NCBI GenBank assembly: GCA_902525935.1
Contig: CABZJA010000001.1
Coordinates: 46,896-110,895, forward strand
Origin: an uncultured Pelagibacteraceae bacterium
GTDB lineage: Bacteria; Pseudomonadota; Alphaproteobacteria; Pelagibacterales; Pelagibacteraceae
DNA length: 64,000 bases
Direction: 5' to 3'
Under the pieces are notes generated by a model, which was given only the letters and a program-made list of their open reading frames with translations, was not told where the DNA came from and did no database searches. Made by a program: the position numbers and the translations under genes. Position 1 is the stretch's first letter; each line of letters opens with the position of its first letter. This document shows positions 28,050 to 37,721 of this stretch, piece after piece.

Positions 28050-30881
28050 ATGATGAATTTAATAAATTTTTTTAAAAATTTAAAAAAAGAAATAAATTAT
28101 AAAAGTATCAAAGGATTTGAATTTAACTCAAAAAAAATAAAAAAAAATTACATATTTTTTGCCATTAAAGGAAATAAAATTAATGGTAATAATTATATAA
28201 CAGAAGCTATAAAAAATGGAGCTAAAGTAATAGTATCAAATAAGTTTAAAAATGGTGTCAACAAAGGTATAGTTTATATTAAAGTAAGTGATCCTAGATT
28301 AGCTTTATCAAATTTTGCAACAAGATATTATTCTCAAAAACCAAAAAATATAATTGCTGTGACAGGCACAAATGGCAAATCATCTATAGCAAATTTTTAC
28401 TACCAGATATTAAAACTTAATAAAAAAAAAGTAGCTTCAATTGGAACACTTGGTGTTAAATCAGATAAAATTAATTTAAAACTTGATAATACTACTGTTG
28501 ATTCAATCATAATAAATAAATTACTTTCAAATTTGAAGCGTAAAAAAATTGAAAATATAATATTAGAAGCCTCTAGCCACGGACTCCACCAAAAAAGATT
28601 ACATGGTATAAAATTTAACACTTCTATATTTACAAACCTAAGTAGGGATCATTTAGATTATCATAAAAATTATAAAAATTATTTTAATTCAAAGTTAATT
28701 TTATTTAATGAATTAACAAAAAAAAATGGTAATTTGGTATACGATAGTGACACAAAACTCTCTAACATTTTTAAAAAAATTGCCAAAAGAAAGAAATTGA
28801 ATTCATTAAGTATCGGAAAATACAATAGCAATTTAAAAATTATTTCGATAAAAATTTTAAACAATAATCAGCATGTAAAATTTTCTTACCAAAATAAACA
28901 ATATCAATTTAAAACTAGCTTAATTGGAAAAATACAAATTAAAAATTTGATTATGGCGGTTGCTGCAGCACTTAGAAGTGGTTTAAAAATTGATAATATT
29001 ATTAAAAATCTTGAATATGTTAAACCAACAAACGGAAGAATGGAGTTAGTTGGTAAAACTAAAGATAATTCTATAGTAATTTTAGATTATGCTCATACTC
29101 CTGAAGCACTTAAAACTTGTATAGAAAATGTCAAAGAACAGTTTGGTCTAAGAAAAATTAACATTTTATTTGGATGTGGTGGTGAAAGAGATAAAGAAAA
29201 AAGACCAATCATGGGCAAAATTGTAAATAAATTGTGTAATTTCATTTATCTTACAGATGATAACCCCAGAAATGAGAGTCCAAAAGAAATAAGAGATAAT
29301 ATTAAAAAGTCAATCCTACCATCCAAAATGATTGAAATACCCTCAAGAAAATTAGCCATAAGAAAAGCAATTTTAAATAGCAAGTCTGACGAAGTTCTTA
29401 TTATTGCAGGGAAAGGACACGAAAGTACTCAAGAATATAAATTTAAAAAAAAATTTTCAGATAAAGATAATATAAGAAAATCTATAATTTTTAAAAATAG
29501 ACATTTATCAAATGATTGGAAATTAAATATTCTTAAAGAAATAATAAAAAATAAGAAATTAGACAAATTAAAAAATTTTAAAATAAGCACCAACTCAAAA
29601 GTATCAAATAAAGATAAAATTTTCTTTGGAATTAAGGGCAAATCTTTAAATGGTAATGATTTTGCTGATGAGGCCATTAAAAATGGAGCAAAACTTGCAA
29701 TCCTTCAAAATACTAAAAATCTTAATCAAAAAAAAATTAATGTTAAAAATACTTTAAAATTACTAGTTAAGTTATCTCATAAGATAAGAGTTTCTTCAAG
29801 TGCATCTCAAGTTGCAATAACAGGATCTTCTGGCAAGACATCACTAAAAGAATTATTAGGTCAATGCCTACAAAAAAGCTATTCTACAACTTTTTCAAAA
29901 AATTCATTCAACAATAAATTTGGTTTACCTATATCTTTAATAAATTTGAGTAAGAATACAATTTATGGAATATTTGAAATTGGTATGGATAAAAAAGGAG
30001 AGATAGATTTTTTATCACAAATAATTAAACCAGACATTGGAATTATTACAAATATCAGTTATGCACATGCTAAAAATTTTAGAACTTTATTTGACATTGC
30101 TAAAGCTAAATCAGAGATTATTTTCAATATAAGAAAAAACGGAACAATTATATTAAATAAAGATGATAAATTTTTTGATTTTTTTTCAAAATTAGCGAAA
30201 AAAAATAATTTAAATGTTATTTCTTTTGGAAAACATAAAAATTCTAATATTAGATTATTTAAAATAAAAAAAACTAAAAAAAACTGTATTATATATGTTA
30301 GTGTAGATAATAGAATTTATAATTTTAAAATTCATAACAATTTATTACCTTACGTAGAAAATATATTAGCTTCTGTCGCAGTTTGTAAAAGTCTGAGTAT
30401 TATTGATAAAATAAAAAATAACTTTTATTATAATTACCAAATACCTATCGGTAGAGGAAACATTAAGAAAATTAGTCTTGGTTCTAAAAAAATAAACATA
30501 ATAGATGAAAGTTACAATTCAAATCCATTATCACTAAATTTTTCAATTAAAAAATTTGATAATTTAAAGATAAATCCAGATAAAAAATTTATACTACTAG
30601 GTGATATGTTGGAATTAGGAAAATTTTCAAAAAAACTTCATATTGAGGCAGCAAAAGAAATCAATAAGGCAAAATTCAAAAAATTGTTTGTTTATGGGAA
30701 TAATATCATTGATACTTTTAACAAAATTAGAACACAAAAAAAAGGAAAAGTACTTAAATCAACAAGTGATATTCTAGATATAATAAAAAATGATTTAAAA
30801 AATAATGATTTTCTAATGATCAAAGGTTCAAATTCAACAGGTCTTAACCAAATAACAAAAAATATTGGAACAAAATCTTAA
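28050..30881 (+). CDS. murE-murF: MurE-MurF fusion (bifunctional peptidoglycan precursor ligase)
   Basis: A 943-residue single ORF with two complete Mur ligases. Residues 1 to about 480 are MurE: VTGTNGKSS P-loop (near 105), EASSHGLHQKRL, YAHTPEAL, and DNPRNESP (near 405), the DNPR motif that marks meso-diaminopimelate rather than lysine addition; GKGHESTQEY closes it. From about 487 (NDWKLNILKEIIKNKK) MurF begins: ITGSSGKTSLKELL (near 590), NNKFGLPISLI, EIGMDKKGEIDFL, DESYNSNPLS. MurE adds meso-DAP and MurF then adds D-Ala-D-Ala. No stop, start or restart site separates the halves, so this is a true gene fusion. Upstream ftsI and the overlapping mraY fit the standard order. Confidence 0.94.
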   Translation: MMNLINFFKNLKKEINYKSIKGFEFNSKKIKKNYIFFAIKGNKINGNNYITEAIKNGAKVIVSNKFKNGVNKGIVYIKVSDPRLALSNFATRYYSQKPKNIIAVTGTNGKSSIANFYYQILKLNKKKVASIGTLGVKSDKINLKLDNTTVDSIIINKLLSNLKRKKIENIILEASSHGLHQKRLHGIKFNTSIFTNLSRDHLDYHKNYKNYFNSKLILFNELTKKNGNLVYDSDTKLSNIFKKIAKRKKLNSLSIGKYNSNLKIISIKILNNNQHVKFSYQNKQYQFKTSLIGKIQIKNLIMAVAAALRSGLKIDNIIKNLEYVKPTNGRMELVGKTKDNSIVILDYAHTPEALKTCIENVKEQFGLRKINILFGCGGERDKEKRPIMGKIVNKLCNFIYLTDDNPRNESPKEIRDNIKKSILPSKMIEIPSRKLAIRKAILNSKSDEVLIIAGKGHESTQEYKFKKKFSDKDNIRKSIIFKNRHLSNDWKLNILKEIIKNKKLDKLKNFKISTNSKVSNKDKIFFGIKGKSLNGNDFADEAIKNGAKLAILQNTKNLNQKKINVKNTLKLLVKLSHKIRVSSSASQVAITGSSGKTSLKELLGQCLQKSYSTTFSKNSFNNKFGLPISLINLSKNTIYGIFEIGMDKKGEIDFLSQIIKPDIGIITNISYAHAKNFRTLFDIAKAKSEIIFNIRKNGTIILNKDDKFFDFFSKLAKKNNLNVISFGKHKNSNIRLFKIKKTKKNCIIYVSVDNRIYNFKIHNNLLPYVENILASVAVCKSLSIIDKIKNNFYYNYQIPIGRGNIKKISLGSKKINIIDESYNSNPLSLNFSIKKFDNLKINPDKKFILLGDMLELGKFSKKLHIEAAKEINKAKFKKLFVYGNNIIDTFNKIRTQKKGKVLKSTSDILDIIKNDLKNNDFLMIKGSNSTGLNQITKNIGTKS

Positions 30882-31966
30882 TGTTATTCGAGCTTTTTTC
30901 AATCCTGGTTGATCAATTCAGTTTTCTAAATGTTTTTAAATATCTAACAGTTAGAACTGGACTTTCTATGTTTACAGCTATGGCCGTTGTTTTTTTATTT
31001 GGAAACCCATTAATAAAGTTTTTTTCATCAAAACAAATTCATAACCCAATCAGAGAAGATGGTCCAAGCGACCATATTATCAGAAAAATTGGAACTCCTA
31101 CTATGGGAGGTTTGATAATATTATCAGGTGTTTTCTCAGGAGTTTTATTATGGGGTGATTTATCAAATCCATATAATTGGTTTTTAATTTATATCGCAGT
31201 ATCTTTTGGAATGTTGGGAGCTTACGATGATTATAAAAAAATAAAGTTTAAAAGTTCTCAAGGAATTTCCTCTAAACTTAAGTTTTCTATTCAAATTATT
31301 TTAGCTTTGATTGGTATATTTATACTTTACTCCACAAGCAATTCCGAACATATAAATAATTTATATTTTCCTTTTTTCAAAAATTTAGTAATCAACCTTG
31401 GATGGTTCTTTATACCTTTTTATATGTTCATTTTAGTTGGAGCTTCAAATGCTGTTAATTTAACCGATGGTTTAGATGGATTGGCAACAGTTCCTGTTAT
31501 GTTAGTTGCCGCCTGTTTTGCATTTATAAGTTACGTATCAGGTAATATAATTTTTTCAGACTATCTTCAGATTGCATATATAGAGGGTGTTGGAGAAGCC
31601 TCTATATTTTGTGGATCAATAATTGGAGCATGCTTAGGCTTCTTATGGTTCAATGCACCACCAGCAAAAATTTTTATGGGAGATACTGGATCATTATCTT
31701 TAGGAGGTTCATTAGGAGCAGTTGGTATAATAACTAAGCATGAAATAGTTTTAGCAATAACAGGAGGGCTTTTTGTACTAGAAGCTGTTTCTGTGATAGT
31801 TCAAGTAGTTTCTTATAAATTCACAGGTAAACGAATATTCAGAATGGCGCCAATTCACCACCATTTTGAAAAAAAAGGATGGCCCGAGTCAACTGTTGTA
31901 ATTAGGTTCTGGATAATATCAATTATTTTAGCGATGATTGGATTGGCAACTTTGAAACTTAGATAA
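30881..31966 (+). CDS. mraY: Phospho-MurNAc-pentapeptide transferase MraY
   Basis: A 361-residue polytopic enzyme that transfers phospho-MurNAc-pentapeptide onto undecaprenyl phosphate, making lipid I on the inner membrane. Hallmarks: PTMGGLIILSG, GAYDDYKKIKFKSSQGISSKLKF (the first aspartate cluster), VGASNAVNLTDGLDGLA, FMGDTGSLSLGGSLG and the basic MAPIHHHFEKKGWPE loop. About ten membrane helices are visible. Its start and stop each share one base with the neighbouring murE-murF and murD genes. Confidence 0.97.
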   Translation: MLFELFSILVDQFSFLNVFKYLTVRTGLSMFTAMAVVFLFGNPLIKFFSSKQIHNPIREDGPSDHIIRKIGTPTMGGLIILSGVFSGVLLWGDLSNPYNWFLIYIAVSFGMLGAYDDYKKIKFKSSQGISSKLKFSIQIILALIGIFILYSTSNSEHINNLYFPFFKNLVINLGWFFIPFYMFILVGASNAVNLTDGLDGLATVPVMLVAACFAFISYVSGNIIFSDYLQIAYIEGVGEASIFCGSIIGACLGFLWFNAPPAKIFMGDTGSLSLGGSLGAVGIITKHEIVLAITGGLFVLEAVSVIVQVVSYKFTGKRIFRMAPIHHHFEKKGWPESTVVIRFWIISIILAMIGLATLKLR

Positions 31967-33255
31967 TGAAATTAAAAAATGAAATTTTAAATAAAAAATT
32001 TTTAATTTATGGTTTTGGAAAATCTGGCATATCATCTTTTAAATATCTAAATAAAAAAAATCAATGTTTTATTTTTGATGATGAAAAGAAAAAATTATCA
32101 AATAAATTTAAGAAATTTTTTATTTCTAAATCAAAAATACTAAATAATAATTTCGATAATATAATTATAAGTCCTGGGATTAATATACATAGGTGTCAAT
32201 TATCCAATTTTTTGAAAAAAAATCAAAAAAAAATTATTACAGATTTGGATATCTTTTATAAATTTAACCCTGAAATTTTAACAATTACTATCACTGGTAC
32301 TAATGGAAAATCAACAACTAGCAAGTTACTTTATGATATTTTGAAAAATCACAATTATGACGCAAGGTTAACAGGAAATATTGGCAACCCAATTTTAGAA
32401 GAAAAAAAAATTAATAAAAAAACTATTTTTGTTGTTGAGGCTTCATCGTATCAATTAGCTTATAGTAAATATTTTAAATCAAAATTTTCTGTAATTATAA
32501 ATATTTCTCCAGATCATTTAGAAAGGCATAATACAATGAAAAATTATACATTAGCAAAATTAAAATGTGTAACTAAACAAAATAAAAATGATATTGCCAT
32601 TACAGCAAATGACAGTTTATTAAAAAATTATCTAAGAACTAAAAATATAAAATCTAAAATAATATTTGTAAGTAAAAATAAGTATTCATATTTAAGAAAT
32701 AAATTGAAAAATTATAACTTTATAAATTCTACAAATTTTCAAAATATAAATTTCTTGTTTGAGTTATCAAAATATATGAAGCTTAATTTAAAAATTGTTT
32801 TAAAAGCTATTAATAATTTTAAACCCTTAAAATTTAGACAAGAAGTAATTTTTGATTCAAAAAATTTAAAAATTGTAAATGACTCTAAGTCAACAACTTT
32901 ATCTTCGACTACTCCTTTTTTAGAAACAAATGAAAAAATTTATTGGATTTTGGGAGGATTGTTTAAGAAGGGTGATAAATTTAATTTAAATAAAAGATAT
33001 TATAAAAATCTTGAAGCATATATTTATGGAAAAGATAGATATGTTTTTTTCAAACTATTTAAAAATAAGTTTAAAGTTACTCTATCAAAAGATTTAAAAA
33101 ATACTCTTAAATTAATTCCCAAGTTTAAGAATTTAAAAAGAAAAGTAATAATTTTATTTAGCCCTTCTGCCGCATCTTTTGACCAATATAAAAATTTTGA
33201 AGATAGAGGTAGACAATTCAATATATTAATTAAAAAATATTTGCCAAGTAAATGA
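31966..33255 (+). CDS. murD: UDP-MurNAc-L-alanine:D-glutamate ligase MurD
   Basis: A 429-residue Mur ligase that adds D-glutamate to UDP-MurNAc-L-Ala. The N-terminal UDP-binding domain has FLIYGFGKSGISSFKYL; the ATPase P-loop is ITGTNGKSTTSKLLYDIL with EASSYQLAYSKYF and INISPDHLERH; the C-terminal domain shows NDSKSTTLSSTTPFLE, ILGGLFKKGDKF and LFSPSAASFDQYKNFEDRG. It is somewhat shorter and more lysine/asparagine-rich than typical, but no motif is missing. It overlaps mraY by one base and ftsW by four. Confidence 0.95.
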   Translation: MKLKNEILNKKFLIYGFGKSGISSFKYLNKKNQCFIFDDEKKKLSNKFKKFFISKSKILNNNFDNIIISPGINIHRCQLSNFLKKNQKKIITDLDIFYKFNPEILTITITGTNGKSTTSKLLYDILKNHNYDARLTGNIGNPILEEKKINKKTIFVVEASSYQLAYSKYFKSKFSVIINISPDHLERHNTMKNYTLAKLKCVTKQNKNDIAITANDSLLKNYLRTKNIKSKIIFVSKNKYSYLRNKLKNYNFINSTNFQNINFLFELSKYMKLNLKIVLKAINNFKPLKFRQEVIFDSKNLKIVNDSKSTTLSSTTPFLETNEKIYWILGGLFKKGDKFNLNKRYYKNLEAYIYGKDRYVFFKLFKNKFKVTLSKDLKNTLKLIPKFKNLKRKVIILFSPSAASFDQYKNFEDRGRQFNILIKKYLPSK

Positions 33256-34361
33256 ATAAATATTTTGACACATTTTATGATTGGTGGAAAAATATCGACA
33301 AAACAATTTTTCTAATAATTAGTTTATTATTTTCTTTAGGTCTATTTTTTTCTTTAGCATCAACTTCAATAATTGCATCAGACAAACTTAACACAAATTC
33401 TTACTATTTTTTTTTAAAACATTTAATTTTTGTAAGTGTGGGAACACTTTTAATTTTAATTTTTTCTCTACTTAATCAAAAAATTCTAATTAGGATTTCA
33501 GTTATATTCTTTTTGCTTACTTTTATTAGTTTATTGTTAGTTCCTCTAATTGGAATAGAGGTTAAGGGATCAAAAAGATGGTTAGATATTGGATCATTGC
33601 CCAGATTTCAACCAATTGAAACTTTGAAACCTTTTTTTGTAATTGTTATTTCGTTAATAATATCTTTGGAAAAAAAAAACTTATATCTAAAGTATTTTTT
33701 AAGCACGGTCGTTTTAATACCTATAATTATTTTACTTTTATCTCAACCAGACTTAGGACAAACATTACTTATAATTTCTGTATGGCTTGCGATTATTTTT
33801 GTTTCAGGGATAAATTTATTTCTTTTTGCAATCTCATTATTGGCAGTTTGTTCATCAACTCTCTTTTTGGTATTTTTAGTACCTAAATTTGAATACATCA
33901 GAATAAGACTAATGTCGTTTTTAGATACCTCTAGTGGAAATAATTATCAGGCCGACAAAGCAAGCGATGCTATATCTGGTGGAGGTTTTTTTGGCAAAGG
34001 AATAGGTGAAGGCACGTTAAATTCAAAAATACCAGAAGCACATACAGATTATATTATTTCTGTAATTGCTGAAGAATTTGGAGTAGTAATATTAATTGCT
34101 ATAATATTACTTTATTTAGTTTTTTCTTATAGAGTTTTAAAAAAAATAAATTTTATAAAAAATAACAATTTTAAACTTATACTGGTTGGAAGTATTTCAA
34201 TAATACTTTTACAAACTTTCATTCATATTGGTGTCAATATTAGAGTGCTTCCTACCACGGGCATGACTATGCCTTTTATTAGTTATGGTGGTTCCTCTAT
34301 AGTTGGAACATCAATTTTAACGGGAATAATATTAAATTTGACTAAGAGAAAATTAGATTAA
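33252..34361 (+). CDS. ftsW: Septal peptidoglycan polymerase FtsW (SEDS family)
   Basis: A 369-residue SEDS-family membrane glycosyltransferase that polymerises lipid II at the septum together with FtsI. Seen: about ten membrane segments, GSKRWLDIGSLPRFQPIETLKPF (SEDS signature with the conserved Arg-Trp), the loop SQPDLGQTLLI, the large periplasmic loop containing SDAISGGGFFGKGIGEGTLNSKIPEAHTDYIISVIAEEFG with the catalytic aspartate region, and GMTMPFISYGGSS near the end. FtsW, not RodA, is assigned from its place between murD and murG. Confidence 0.95.
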   Translation: MNKYFDTFYDWWKNIDKTIFLIISLLFSLGLFFSLASTSIIASDKLNTNSYYFFLKHLIFVSVGTLLILIFSLLNQKILIRISVIFFLLTFISLLLVPLIGIEVKGSKRWLDIGSLPRFQPIETLKPFFVIVISLIISLEKKNLYLKYFLSTVVLIPIIILLLSQPDLGQTLLIISVWLAIIFVSGINLFLFAISLLAVCSSTLFLVFLVPKFEYIRIRLMSFLDTSSGNNYQADKASDAISGGGFFGKGIGEGTLNSKIPEAHTDYIISVIAEEFGVVILIAIILLYLVFSYRVLKKINFIKNNNFKLILVGSISIILLQTFIHIGVNIRVLPTTGMTMPFISYGGSSIVGTSILTGIILNLTKRKLD

Positions 34362-34362
34362 T

Positions 34363-35439
34363 ATGAAAAATATACTTATAGTCACAGGTGGATCTGGTGG
34401 CCACGTCGTGCCATCAACATCTTTTTTTGAGCATTTGAAATATAAATTTTCTGTAAATATAGTATCTGATTTAAGAGGAAGTAAATTTATAGATAGAAAC
34501 AAGTTCAAATATGAATTAATAGATGTACCTAATTTATTTTTAAAACCTTATTTACTCCCAATAAATATTTTCAAATATTTTTTAAATATTCTTCAATCTA
34601 TTAGTTTTATAAAAAAAAATAAAACAAATATTTTAATTAGTACAGGTGGATATATGACATTTCCGTTTTGTTTAGCTGCATTCATATTAAAAAAAAAAAT
34701 TTTTTTGTTTGAGCCCAATAGTGTTTTAGGCAGATCTAACCTATTTGCTTTAAAATTTTCAACAAAAATAATTTGTTATAATGAAAATTTAAAAAATTTC
34801 CCAACAAAATATAACTCTAAAAAAGTTGTAGTTGAACCTATTTTAAAAAAAGAGATTTACAATCTAGAAAAAAATTCAATTATCCAAAAAAAAGAAACAA
34901 AAAAAATTCTTATTATTGGTGGAAGTCAAGGAGCATCATTTTTTGACAAAAATATCACAGATTTAATTGTTGAAATTTCAAAAAAACAAAAATTAGAAGT
35001 TATTCAACAAATATCGAATGAGAATAATTTATTTTTAATAAAAGAAAAATACAACAAATCAAATATAAATTGCAAATTTATTAACTTTACTGATAATAGC
35101 AAAGAACTTTACAAAGATGTTGATTTAGCTATCACTAGGGGAGGAGCGAGTACTCTCAGCGAACTCTCATTCTTAAATATACCATTTATTTCAATTCCTC
35201 TTCCATCAGCAAAAGACAATCATCAATTTTTTAATTCAGAATATTATTATAAAAAAAATTGCTGTTGGTTAATAAACCAAGATGAATTTAAAATTGAAAA
35301 ATTTTCTAAAATGATTTTTGATATATTTAACAACTACCAAAATTACAGTGAAAAAATTACAAATCTTGAAAAAATTACTAAAAAAAATAATTGGAATAAT
35401 ATAAACAATAAGATTATAGAAATTATAAATGAAAATTAA
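34363..35439 (+). CDS. murG: Lipid II synthase MurG (GT28 glycosyltransferase)
   Basis: A 358-residue GT-B enzyme that adds GlcNAc to lipid I on the cytoplasmic face of the inner membrane. Family motifs: VTGGSGGHVVPSTSFFEHL (first glycine loop), STGGYMTFPFCLAAFIL, FLFEPNSVLGRSNLFAL (the usual HEQN is FEPN), ILIIGGSQGASFFDKN, and the UDP-GlcNAc site ITRGGASTLSELSFLNIPFISIPLPSAKDNHQFFN. It starts one base after the ftsW stop and overlaps murC by 11 bases. Confidence 0.95.
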   Translation: MKNILIVTGGSGGHVVPSTSFFEHLKYKFSVNIVSDLRGSKFIDRNKFKYELIDVPNLFLKPYLLPINIFKYFLNILQSISFIKKNKTNILISTGGYMTFPFCLAAFILKKKIFLFEPNSVLGRSNLFALKFSTKIICYNENLKNFPTKYNSKKVVVEPILKKEIYNLEKNSIIQKKETKKILIIGGSQGASFFDKNITDLIVEISKKQKLEVIQQISNENNLFLIKEKYNKSNINCKFINFTDNSKELYKDVDLAITRGGASTLSELSFLNIPFISIPLPSAKDNHQFFNSEYYYKKNCCWLINQDEFKIEKFSKMIFDIFNNYQNYSEKITNLEKITKKNNWNNINNKIIEIINEN

Positions 35440-36811
35440 TATAGGGAAAACTGAACTAATTCATTTTGTTGGAATTGGTGGCATTGGAATGAGTGGTTTA
35501 GCTCTAATAATGAATAGCCTAGGGTTCAAAATACAAGGAAGTGATGTATCTGATAATAAATATATGAATTCACTCAGAAAAAGAAAAATCCCAATTATTT
35601 TAAAACATAGTAAACAAAATATTAAAAATTGTACTGTTCTGGTCGTTTCGTCAGCTATAAAAAAATCAAATCCAGAATATAAGTATGCAAAAAAATTAAA
35701 TTTACCAATCTATAAAAGAGGAGAATTATTAGGTCACCTAGTATCTTTGATGAAAAACATTGTTGTTACGGGGTCACATGGTAAGACAACAACAACTTCA
35801 ATTTTGTCTAACATTTTAAATTGTGCAAAATTAGATCCAACAATAATTAATGGGGGTGTCATAAATTCAATTGGGAGTTCTGCAAAATTAGGTAAAAGTG
35901 ATTGGAGTGTAGTTGAATCAGACGAGTCAGATGGAAGTTTCCTACATATACCTTTTAACTATTCAATAATAACTAATATTGATAATGAACACTTAGATTA
36001 TTACAAAACTTTAAAAAATTTAAAAAATAAGTTCATAGAGTTTATTGATAAAACACCATCATTTGGAAAGGCATTTTTATGTTCTGACGATAAAAACATA
36101 AAAAAAATTTTACCAAAACTTAAAAATAATAATTATTATACATTTGGATTAAATAAAAATTCAAATTTTCATATTTTTAATATTATTCAAACTAAAAATT
36201 ACTCAAAATTTTGTATTAAAATTAAAATACCTGGAAAAACAAAAATTATAAATGGTATTTTTATACCCTTACTAGGTTTACATAATATTAAAAATGCAGC
36301 ATCTGCTCTAGCAGTAGCATTTTCAATTGGTGTATCTGACAAAATAATTAAAAAAGGTTTAAAAAATTTTAAAGGTGTTCAGAGAAGATTTAATTATTTA
36401 TTTGAAATTAACAAAGTACCATTTTTTGATGATTATGCTCATCATCCAACTGAAATCGAATCGGTATTAGAGGGTGTGAGAAAAGTATATAGTAAAGAGG
36501 AAATAGTATGTATTTTTCAACCTCATAGAATTTCAAGAGTAAAAAATTTGAAAAACGAATTTTCTAAATGTTTTAAAAAAGCAAATACTATTTTGCTATG
36601 TCCGATTTATAAAGCAGGTGAAAATATGAAATTAGGTTTTTCTTTTAATTCATTTGCCAAATTGATTGCAAAAAACTCGAATGTAAATTTGATAATACTT
36701 AAAAATGAGATGGATTTAAAAAAATTAGTAAAAAATATTGCATTTGGTAATAAAATTTTTATTTCTATGGGTGCAGGGTCTATAACTAATTGGGTAAGAG
36801 AACTTAATTAA
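35429..36811 (+). CDS. murC: UDP-MurNAc:L-alanine ligase MurC
   Basis: A 460-residue Mur ligase that adds the first amino acid, L-alanine, to UDP-MurNAc. Evidence: FVGIGGIGMSGLALIMNSLGF at the N-terminus, the P-loop VTGSHGKTTTTSILSNIL, the VVESDESDGSFL stretch, TNIDNEHLDYY, the FDDYAHHPTEIESVLEG motif specific to MurC, and the ending MGAGSITNW. It overlaps murG by 11 bases and ends one base before murB. Confidence 0.97.
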   Translation: MKINIGKTELIHFVGIGGIGMSGLALIMNSLGFKIQGSDVSDNKYMNSLRKRKIPIILKHSKQNIKNCTVLVVSSAIKKSNPEYKYAKKLNLPIYKRGELLGHLVSLMKNIVVTGSHGKTTTTSILSNILNCAKLDPTIINGGVINSIGSSAKLGKSDWSVVESDESDGSFLHIPFNYSIITNIDNEHLDYYKTLKNLKNKFIEFIDKTPSFGKAFLCSDDKNIKKILPKLKNNNYYTFGLNKNSNFHIFNIIQTKNYSKFCIKIKIPGKTKIINGIFIPLLGLHNIKNAASALAVAFSIGVSDKIIKKGLKNFKGVQRRFNYLFEINKVPFFDDYAHHPTEIESVLEGVRKVYSKEEIVCIFQPHRISRVKNLKNEFSKCFKKANTILLCPIYKAGENMKLGFSFNSFAKLIAKNSNVNLIILKNEMDLKKLVKNIAFGNKIFISMGAGSITNWVRELN

Positions 36812-36812
36812 A

Positions 36813-37721
36813 ATGGAATTGAAAGATATTGAAAACTTTAAAAATCAATTTAAAACAGACCTTTTTTTTGATGCTGATATTAAAAAGCTTAATTGGTTTA
36901 ACATAGGTGGCAAAACAAAAATTTTTTTCAAACCAAAAAATCTTAAAGAATTAAAGGAATTCCTAAAACTGTATAATAATAGAGGAAAAATTTTCATACT
37001 AGGAATGGGTTCTAATGTATTATTTAAAGATAATATCTACAAGGGTGTTATTATTAAATTAAGCAAAAACTTTAGAGCTATATCAAAATTAAAAAAAGAT
37101 ACAATAATAGCAGGTTCTGCATGCACTCAAAAAAACCTTGCAGAATATGCATTAGAGAATGAAATAAGCGGTTTTGAATTCATGTATTGCATACCAGGTT
37201 CGGTTGGAGGTGGTCTTAAAATGAATTCTGGTTGTTTTGGAACAGAATTTAAAGATAAGCTAATTTCGTTACAATGCATAGATACAAAAGGAAATATAAA
37301 AATAATACCTTCTAATAAAATTAAATTTAAATATAGAAAGATTGAACTAGATGAAAATTTAATATTTTTAAGTGCTACATTTCGAGGTGTTGCATCAAAT
37401 AAAAATAAAATTAAAGATTTAATGGATAATCTAACTAAAAGAAAAAATAATTCACAGCCATCCAAAATTAAAACTGGAGGAAGCACTTTTAAAAATCCTA
37501 TCGATCAAACAACAAAAAAGGCATGGGAACTAATTAAAGAGTCAGTACCAGAAAATGTTAATTTTGGAGATGCTTGTATATCGGAGAAACATTCTAATTT
37601 TTTTGTTAATAGAAATAATGCATCATTTGATGAAATGAATTCATTAATTAATTTTGTTAAAAAAAATGTAAAAGAAAAAACTGGTATAAGTATTAATTTG
37701 GAAATAAAGATAATAGATTAG
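36813..37721 (+). CDS. murB: UDP-N-acetylenolpyruvoylglucosamine reductase MurB
   Basis: A 302-residue FAD enzyme that uses NADPH to reduce the enolpyruvyl group, giving UDP-MurNAc. Motifs: NWFNIGGKTKIFFKP, IFILGMGSNVLFKDN (FAD binding), EFMYCIPGSVGGGLKMNSGCFG, the catalytic-serine region KTGGSTFKNP and HSNFFVNRNNAS. The form fits type I or the shorter alphaproteobacterial variant. It shares one base with the GTG start of ddl. Confidence 0.95.
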   Translation: MELKDIENFKNQFKTDLFFDADIKKLNWFNIGGKTKIFFKPKNLKELKEFLKLYNNRGKIFILGMGSNVLFKDNIYKGVIIKLSKNFRAISKLKKDTIIAGSACTQKNLAEYALENEISGFEFMYCIPGSVGGGLKMNSGCFGTEFKDKLISLQCIDTKGNIKIIPSNKIKFKYRKIELDENLIFLSATFRGVASNKNKIKDLMDNLTKRKNNSQPSKIKTGGSTFKNPIDQTTKKAWELIKESVPENVNFGDACISEKHSNFFVNRNNASFDEMNSLINFVKKNVKEKTGISINLEIKIID

